A program made the position numbers and the translations under genes. From an uncultured Cytophagaceae bacterium (GTDB lineage Bacteria > Bacteroidota > Bacteroidia > Cytophagales > Spirosomataceae), in assembly GCA_903960725.1 (NCBI GenBank), contig CAJCBY010000490.1:1-12432 (forward strand): a stretch of DNA of 12,432 nucleotides. Direction: 5' to 3'. Shown here piece by piece: positions 7,815-12,432 of this stretch. Under the pieces are notes generated by a model. It saw only the letters and a program-made list of their open reading frames with translations. It was not told the DNA's origin and did not search any database. Every line of letters starts with the position of its first letter. The first letter of the stretch is position 1.

Positions 7815-8579
7815 ATGAAATACATCATAAGCTGGGTTTTACGATTTATCCCGAGAAAATTCATACAATTATTCGCGCATAAACTGATAAAAATATACAG
7901 TATTTTCTTAACTGGAAATAAAGTTTATTGCCCCGTTTGTGATCATTCCTTCCGTCATTTTCTGCCCTATGGCCGTCTAACACCGCGCGAAAATGCACTT
8001 TGCCCATCATGTCTAAGTTTAGAGCGACATCGTTTGATGTATTTGTATCTTAAGAACGAGTCCTCTTTTTTTACAGAGAAACCTAAGTTATTGCACATTG
8101 CACCTGAATATTGCTTTATTGAACGTTTTGAGCACCTTTTAGGCGACCAATATATAACGGCAGATATCGAAAGCCCTTTGGCAAAAGTAAAAATGGATTT
8201 ACACGATATCCCGTTTGAGGATAATACATTTGATGCGGTATTCTGTAATCACGTTTTAGAACATGTAAAAGATGATGTGCGCTGTATGCAAGAAATCAAA
8301 CGCGTATTAAAGCCATCCGGATTTGCATTATGCCAAAGCCCGCAACGCTACGATCTCGCAACTACCTATGAAGATGCGAGCATTACTGATCCTAGAGAGC
8401 GAGAGATTCATTTCTTACAAGATGATCACCTGAGGATCTATGGCCGTGATTACGGTGTACAATTAGAAAAATCGGGTTTTAAAGTAGAATCTGTAAATCT
8501 TATTGAAAAATTGGGTTTACCTGAAAGTAAAAAAATGGCATTGCCACTAGAAGAAATCATTTACGTTTGTCGCAAATAA
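7815..8579 (+). CDS. SAM-dependent methyltransferase with an N-terminal zinc ribbon
   Basis: The 254-residue product has two CxxC pairs (Cys39/Cys42 in CPVC and Cys63/Cys66 in CPSC) that should form a small zinc-binding module. A class I methyltransferase domain follows from about residue 90. The domain is recognised by LLHIAPE (92-98) as a degenerate motif I, the acidic ITADIES (114-120), the segment DIPFEDNTFDAVFCNHVLEHV (131-151) and the following RVLKPSGFALC strand. This resembles the Methyltransf_11 group. The glycine-rich SAM loop is unusual: AP-E replaces the GxGxG pattern, as in a known subgroup of zinc-ribbon methyltransferases. The first 33 residues are hydrophobic and basic (WVLRFIPRKF) and may form a membrane-associating helix. 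The substrate is unknown. The stop is one base before the pepP start, so the two genes are probably co-transcribed. Confidence 0.85.
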   Translation: MKYIISWVLRFIPRKFIQLFAHKLIKIYSIFLTGNKVYCPVCDHSFRHFLPYGRLTPRENALCPSCLSLERHRLMYLYLKNESSFFTEKPKLLHIAPEYCFIERFEHLLGDQYITADIESPLAKVKMDLHDIPFEDNTFDAVFCNHVLEHVKDDVRCMQEIKRVLKPSGFALCQSPQRYDLATTYEDASITDPREREIHFLQDDHLRIYGRDYGVQLEKSGFKVESVNLIEKLGLPESKKMALPLEEIIYVCRK

Positions 8580-8580
8580 G

Positions 8581-9870
8581 ATGAGATATACACCATTTTC
8601 AGCTGAACTATTTAAAAAGAATCGGGCGAAATTGTATGCACAACTCCCGCCTAAATCCATCGTTGTTGTTAGTTCCAATGACATCATGCCTACCAATGCA
8701 GATGGAACGATGGGCTTCAGACAAAACAGCGATTTATTTTATTTGTCAGGTTTAGACCAAGAGGAAACACTATTAATTTTATATCCAGACGCACCAGAAA
8801 CTCAGTGGAGAGAAATTGCTTTTGTCCGCGAGACATCAGAATTAATTGAGATTTGGGAAGGACATAAGTATACCAAAGTAGCGGCAACACAAACGTCTGG
8901 AATAAAAAACGTCCAATGGTCATCCAATTTTGATGCGCTTTTAAAAACACTAGTTTACTCAGCAAATCAAATCTACTTAACCGATAATGAGCATTTACGT
9001 AATGCATCTGTGGTTCAGACGCAGAATGCTCGCCTAGGCATAACCATAAGAAACACATATCCCAATCACACCATAGGCCGCCTCGCTCCTATTTTGAGCG
9101 ATTTACGGATGCAAAAAGAACCGGACGAGTTGCAAGCACTACAAATCGCATGTGACATTACGGAGAAAGGTTTTAGACGCGTATTGGACTTTACTAAACC
9201 GGGTGTGACGGAGTACGAAATAGAAGCAGAATTCATTCACGAATTCACTCGCAATCGATCAGACGGCTTTGCCTACACACCTATCATTGCATCCGGAGCT
9301 AATGCGTGCGTGCTACATTACATCGATAATTCCTTACCCTGTAAGGATGGAGATCTGCTTTTATTAGATGTAGGAGCGTCCTATGCTAATTACAATGCAG
9401 ATATGACCCGAACGATTCCGGTCAATGGCCGTTTCAATTCTCGTCAAAAGCAAGTATATCAAGCGGTTTATTCCGTTTTAAACTATGCAACAGAAATAAT
9501 GCAGCCCGGCGTGTTTTGGGTAGATTATCAAAAAGAGGTTGAGCGTTTCATGGAAGGTCAATTAATCGATCTAGGTTTGTTTTCTCGTGCAGAGGTAGAA
9601 AAACAAAATCCGGCGAATCCTCTGTTCAAAAAATACTTTATGCACGGAGTAGCTCATCACTTAGGATTAGATGTGCACGATGTTTGGGATAAATACAAAC
9701 CTTTTCAAGAAGGAATGGTTCTAACTTGTGAACCGGGAATATATATCCAAGAAGAAGGATTAGGTGTTCGCTTAGAAAACAACTTAGTGATTCAATCCGG
9801 TACAAATATCAATCTAATGAAAAATATTCCATTGGAATGGGAGGAGATTGAAGATTTAATGAATCAATAA
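8581..9870 (+). CDS. pepP: Xaa-Pro aminopeptidase (M24B, PepP type)
   Basis: Metallopeptidase that removes the N-terminal residue of peptides with proline in second place. The 429-residue product has an aminopeptidase P N-terminal domain (about 1-140) containing a GFRQNSDLFYLSGLD segment, and a C-terminal pita-bread M24 domain. The five metal ligands are visible: Asp263 and Asp274 (LLLDVGASYANYNADMTRT), His359 (HGVAHHLGLDVHD), Glu384 (CEPGIYI) and Glu399 (VRLENN). The second-shell histidines His246 (LHYIDN) and His366 are also present. No signal peptide is seen, so it acts in the cytosol. It follows the methyltransferase gene after one base and probably shares its transcript and ribosomes. 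Whether peptide processing and methylation are functionally linked is unknown. The ATG at 8581 fits the family N-terminus. Confidence 0.94.
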   Translation: MRYTPFSAELFKKNRAKLYAQLPPKSIVVVSSNDIMPTNADGTMGFRQNSDLFYLSGLDQEETLLILYPDAPETQWREIAFVRETSELIEIWEGHKYTKVAATQTSGIKNVQWSSNFDALLKTLVYSANQIYLTDNEHLRNASVVQTQNARLGITIRNTYPNHTIGRLAPILSDLRMQKEPDELQALQIACDITEKGFRRVLDFTKPGVTEYEIEAEFIHEFTRNRSDGFAYTPIIASGANACVLHYIDNSLPCKDGDLLLLDVGASYANYNADMTRTIPVNGRFNSRQKQVYQAVYSVLNYATEIMQPGVFWVDYQKEVERFMEGQLIDLGLFSRAEVEKQNPANPLFKKYFMHGVAHHLGLDVHDVWDKYKPFQEGMVLTCEPGIYIQEEGLGVRLENNLVIQSGTNINLMKNIPLEWEEIEDLMNQ

Positions 9871-9895
9871 AACGGGTTAAATGCCTTGTTTTGGC

Positions 9896-9903
9896 TATAT
9901 TTG
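9896..9903 (+). promoter_or_regulatory. Predicted lepA promoter, -7 box
   Basis: TATATTTG matches the consensus exactly and is followed by TAGCT, as in the pgi promoter. No exact TTG is seen at the -33 distance. The start would be near 9908-9910, giving a leader of about 37 bases. Confidence 0.6.
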
Positions 9904-9927
9904 TAGCTTAGTTTAAGGGGATGCCCT

Positions 9928-9933
9928 AAGGAG
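9928..9933 (+). promoter_or_regulatory. Shine-Dalgarno sequence AAGGAG of lepA
   Basis: This is one of the few strong Shine-Dalgarno matches in the window. It lies 12 bases before the ATG at 9946 but only six before an in-frame TTG at 9940, so spacing favours TTG while family similarity favours ATG. A two-codon frame ATG-CCC-TAA (9921-9929) ends on it, and a small GGG/CCC hairpin (9917-9926) lies just upstream. Confidence 0.55.
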
Positions 9934-9945
9934 AAATAATTGTAT

Positions 9946-11733
9946 ATGAAACACCTGCGTAATTTTTGCATCATTGCCCATATTGATCACGGAAAAAGTA
10001 CACTAGCCGATCGATTAATTGAATTCACCAATACCGTTCAAAAGCGCGATATGATGAATCAATTGCTCGATGATATGGATTTAGAGCGAGAACGCGGAAT
10101 TACGATTAAGTCTCATGCTATTCAAATGCAATACCCGAAAGATGGAGAATTGTATACTTTCAATCTAATTGATACCCCAGGTCACGTCGATTTCTCCTAT
10201 GAGGTTTCACGTTCTATTGCCGCTTGTGAAGGTGCCTTATTAATCGTGGATGCTTCTCAAGGTATTGAGGCACAGACTATTTCTAACTTATATTTAGCGA
10301 TTAGCCACGATTTAGAAATTATCCCTGTCTTAAATAAAATAGACTTACCCGGCGCAATGCCAGAGGAGGTTTCAGACCAAATCATTGATTTAATTGGCTG
10401 TAAGAAAGAAGATATCATTCATGCTTCTGGTAAGGAAGGAATCGGTATAAAAGATATTCTAGATGCTGTAGTAGAACGTATTCCAGCTCCAAAAGGTGAA
10501 CCTACAGCGCCATTACAAGCACTTATCTTCGATTCTACTTTTAACTCGTATCGAGGTATTGAAGTTATTTTCCGTGTATATAATGGGGAGATTAGAAAAG
10601 GAGATCGGGTTAAATTCATCAACACAGGTAAAGAATACTATGCAGATGAAATTGGGACTTTAGGTTTAGAACAGGAGCCAAAACAAATCATAAAAACGGG
10701 TGACGTAGGTTACTTAATTTCTGGCATTAAAGAGGCTAAGGAAGTAAAAGTAGGTGATACTATAACGCATGTAGCTAATCCCACAGTAACCGCTATTCAG
10801 GGTTTTGAGGAAGTGAAACCGATGGTATTTGCTGGTATATACCCAGTAGAAACATCCGAGTTTGAAGATCTGCGCGATGCGATGGAGAAGTTGCAATTAA
10901 ATGATGCGTCTCTAGTTTGGGAACCTGAAACTTCAGCTGCCTTAGGTTTTGGATTCCGTTGCGGATTCTTAGGTATGTTGCACATGGAAATCGTGCAAGA
11001 ACGCCTAGAACGTGAATTCGATATGACGGTTATTACGACTGTCCCTTCCGTGAAATTCAAGGTTATTACAACTGCAAACGAGGAAATGTGGGTATCCGCC
11101 CCTGCCGACTTGCCTGAACCGAATTTGATTAACATTGTTGAAGAACCGTATATTAAGGCACAAATAATTACCAAATCCGAGTATACTGGGGTGATCATGA
11201 GCCTTTGTATGGATAAGCGGGGTATTTTAGTGAATCAAATCTACCTGACTACGGATCGCGTTGAATTAACGTTTGACATGCCACTATCTGAGGTCGTTTT
11301 CGACTTCTTTGACCGATTAAAAACGATTTCAAGAGGTTATGCCTCCTTAGATTACGAATACAAAGATTACGAACCGGGCGACATGGTGAAATTAGATATC
11401 ATGTTGAATGGTGATAAAGTTGATGCTTTATCAGCGATTGTTCACCGCGATAAAGCCTATGATTGGGGGAAACGTTTGTGTGAGAAATTACGTGAATTAA
11501 TTCCTAGACAGCAATTTGAAATTGCCATTCAGGCGGCTATCGGGCAAAAAATCATCGCTCGTGAGACGGTGAAAGCGTTGCGTAAGGATGTTTTGGCCAA
11601 ATGTTATGGTGGTGATATCTCTCGTAAGCGTAAATTATTAGAAAAGCAGAAGAAAGGTAAAAAACGGATGCGTCAAGTAGGAAATGTAGAAATTCCTCAA
11701 GAAGCATTTATGGCAGTTCTTAAACTTGATTAG
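9946..11733 (+). CDS. lepA: Elongation factor 4 (LepA) GTPase
   Basis: Ribosome-associated translational GTPase that acts on stalled or back-translocated elongation complexes. With the ATG at 9946 the protein has 595 residues, the normal length. G1 is AHIDHGKST (11-19), G2 lies in RERGITIKS (48-56), G3 is DTPGHVDF (76-83) and G4 is NKID (130-133). Domain 2, the EF-G-like domains and the LepA-specific C-terminal domain follow; the last carries [19 protein letters not shown] near the end, and the protein ends VLKLD. An in-frame TTG at 9940 would add only two residues. Two TAG codons in a row (11731-11736) end the frame. It has its own promoter after pepP and is followed by the E2 gene; the leader between lepA and E2 shows no clear terminator, so read-through is possible. 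Confidence 0.97.
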   Translation: MKHLRNFCIIAHIDHGKSTLADRLIEFTNTVQKRDMMNQLLDDMDLERERGITIKSHAIQMQYPKDGELYTFNLIDTPGHVDFSYEVSRSIAACEGALLIVDASQGIEAQTISNLYLAISHDLEIIPVLNKIDLPGAMPEEVSDQIIDLIGCKKEDIIHASGKEGIGIKDILDAVVERIPAPKGEPTAPLQALIFDSTFNSYRGIEVIFRVYNGEIRKGDRVKFINTGKEYYADEIGTLGLEQEPKQIIKTGDVGYLISGIKEAKEVKVGDTITHVANPTVTAIQGFEEVKPMVFAGIYPVETSEFEDLRDAMEKLQLNDASLVWEPETSAALGFGFRCGFLGMLHMEIVQERLEREFDMTVITTVPSVKFKVITTANEEMWVSAPADLPEPNLINIVEEPYIKAQIITKSEYTGVIMSLCMDKRGILVNQIYLTTDRVELTFDMPLSEVVFDFFDRLKTISRGYASLDYEYKDYEPGDMVKLDIMLNGDKVDALSAIVHRDKAYDWGKRLCEKLRELIPRQQFEIAIQAAIGQKIIARETVKALRKDVLAKCYGGDISRKRKLLEKQKKGKKRMRQVGNVEIPQEAFMAVLKLD

Positions 11734-11779
11734 TAGAGAATAATTATCACAAAAATTTTTAAAAACAGGGTTTAAAGCG

Positions 11780-11787
11780 TAATTTTA
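11780..11787 (+). promoter_or_regulatory. Possible promoter of the E2 gene, -7 box
   Basis: TAATTTTA differs from TAnnTTTG at the last base. It lies 20 bases before the ATG at 11807, with AAAATAAG just before the start codon in place of a Shine-Dalgarno. The lepA-E2 gap (11734-11806) is very AT-rich and shows no GC-containing hairpin. Confidence 0.35.
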
Positions 11788-11806
11788 AACTTTCAAACAA
11801 AATAAG

Positions 11807-12432
11807 ATGGCTGAAGTAATTAGAATGCCTAAGATGAGCGACACGATGTTAGAAGGTGTGATCGCAAATTGGCTTAAAAAAGAAGGGGACGTTATTAAAT
11901 CTGGTGACATTATCGCTGAAGTCGAAACAGACAAAGCAACAATGGAATTAGAAAACTATGAAGACGGAACCTTATTATATATTGGTGTTAAAGTAGGTGA
12001 AGCGGTTCCTGTAGATGGAATAATCGCAATCGTAGGAACACCAGGAGAAGATTATTCAGCTTTATTGGCTGCTCCTGTAGCGACAACTGCTGCTCCCGTA
12101 GCTTCAGAACCAGTTGTTGCGCCAGTTGCACCCGTATCAGAGTCACCTGCATCTGTACCAGCCATTGATTTAAGTGGTGTTAAGGCTGTAGCTGTTCGTA
12201 TGCCTAAAATGAGTGATACCATGATCGAGGGTGTCATTGCTAAATGGTTAAAAACTGTAGGAGATGTAGTGAAGAGCGGTGATATCATCGCAGAAGTGGA
12301 AACAGATAAAGCAACCATGGAATTAGAGAACTATGAAGATGGAACTCTTTTATACATTGGGGCAAAAGAAGGCCAAGGTGTTATCGTAGATGGCATCATT
12401 GCCATCGTAGGTGAGCCAGGTGCTAATTTCCA
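11807..12432 (+). CDS. Dihydrolipoamide acyltransferase (E2), probably of pyruvate dehydrogenase; 5' part
   Basis: The frame is open to the end of the window; 208 complete codons are visible, and the subunit-binding and catalytic domains lie beyond it. Two lipoyl domains are seen, residues about 3-80 and 128-205, each with the EVETDKATMELE signature; the lipoylated lysines are Lys43 and Lys168. An Ala/Pro/Val-rich flexible linker (about 86-120) joins them. RMPKMSDTM in both domains is typical of the E2 of pyruvate dehydrogenase in Bacteroidota. The lipoyl arms carry acetyl groups between E1, E2 and E3 in the cytosolic complex. The pyruvate assignment rests on this similarity; a branched-chain or other 2-oxo acid E2 is not excluded without the catalytic domain. 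The ATG at 11807 gives the standard MAEVIRMPKM N-terminus. Confidence 0.9.
   Translation, partial: MAEVIRMPKMSDTMLEGVIANWLKKEGDVIKSGDIIAEVETDKATMELENYEDGTLLYIGVKVGEAVPVDGIIAIVGTPGEDYSALLAAPVATTAAPVASEPVVAPVAPVSESPASVPAIDLSGVKAVAVRMPKMSDTMIEGVIAKWLKTVGDVVKSGDIIAEVETDKATMELENYEDGTLLYIGAKEGQGVIVDGIIAIVGEPGANF
11822..12421 (+). repeat. Tandem duplication of the lipoyl-domain coding sequence
   Basis: Bases 11822-12046 (residues 6-80) and 12197-12421 (residues 131-205) encode near-identical lipoyl domains. Residues 31-60 and 156-185 are identical, yet over the 23 codons 38-60 about ten of 69 bases differ, all without changing the protein. The copies are thus not recent; protein selection, not recent gene conversion, keeps them alike. 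Confidence 0.85.

Noticed and set aside
8717..9058. 113-residue minus-strand ORF inside pepP
   Set aside because: Shadow of the aminopeptidase N-terminal domain; no domain or ribosome binding signal.
10797..11198. 133-residue minus-strand ORF inside lepA
   Set aside because: Fully antisense to a conserved lepA region, with no recognisable domain or promoter.
11750..11806. Possible terminator between lepA and E2
   Set aside because: Only AAAAATTTTT-type symmetry without GC pairs; not a convincing hairpin.
12052..12318. 88-residue minus-strand ORF rich in Ala/Thr/Gly
   Set aside because: It is the antisense of the Ala/Pro linker and second lipoyl domain of E2; composition follows from those codons and no start signals are seen.

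Overview
The window looks like ordinary chromosomal housekeeping DNA from a Bacteroidota bacterium, most likely a Cytophagales-type freshwater or environmental lineage. The reasons are the low GC content, many promoters of the Bacteroidota form TAnnTTTG (with a TTG about 20 bases upstream), few good Shine-Dalgarno sequences, a secreted DUF1080 protein, and the overall gene content. The genus is an inference; nothing here fixes it.

Layout from left to right. Positions 1-543 hold the 3' end of a PLP-dependent enzyme of the ACC deaminase/D-cysteine desulfhydrase family. It converges, one base apart, on sufB (545-1993, minus strand), which has an Lrp/AsnC regulator gene upstream on the same strand. 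Positions 2535-2949 contain no protein gene but hold a strong promoter with a tandem 10-bp repeat, a tRNA-like RNA of about 143 nt and a terminator. Then come a 1-Cys peroxiredoxin and pgi on the plus strand. pgi converges three bases from hisS (minus strand). hisS is divergent from a 47-residue basic protein gene, followed by a secreted DUF1080 protein, a zinc-ribbon methyltransferase, a pepP-type aminopeptidase one base later, lepA, and the start of the pyruvate dehydrogenase-type E2 gene with two lipoyl domains, cut by the window end.

Functionally these are separate housekeeping units: Fe-S cluster assembly (SufB), peroxide defence (Prx), glycolysis and the pyruvate dehydrogenase or a related complex (Pgi, E2), and translation (HisRS, EF-4/LepA, the tRNA-like RNA). 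They do not form one pathway. I see no mobile element, CRISPR array, phage gene or toxin-antitoxin module.

The least ordinary item is the tRNA-like RNA at 2670-2812. It has a Leu-type acceptor, D-arm and T-arm, but a variable region of about 74 nt and an anticodon loop that does not fit leucine. The second theme is very compact transcription signalling. Two terminators lie inside the coding sequence of the converging neighbour, and several promoters overlap the terminator of the preceding gene.
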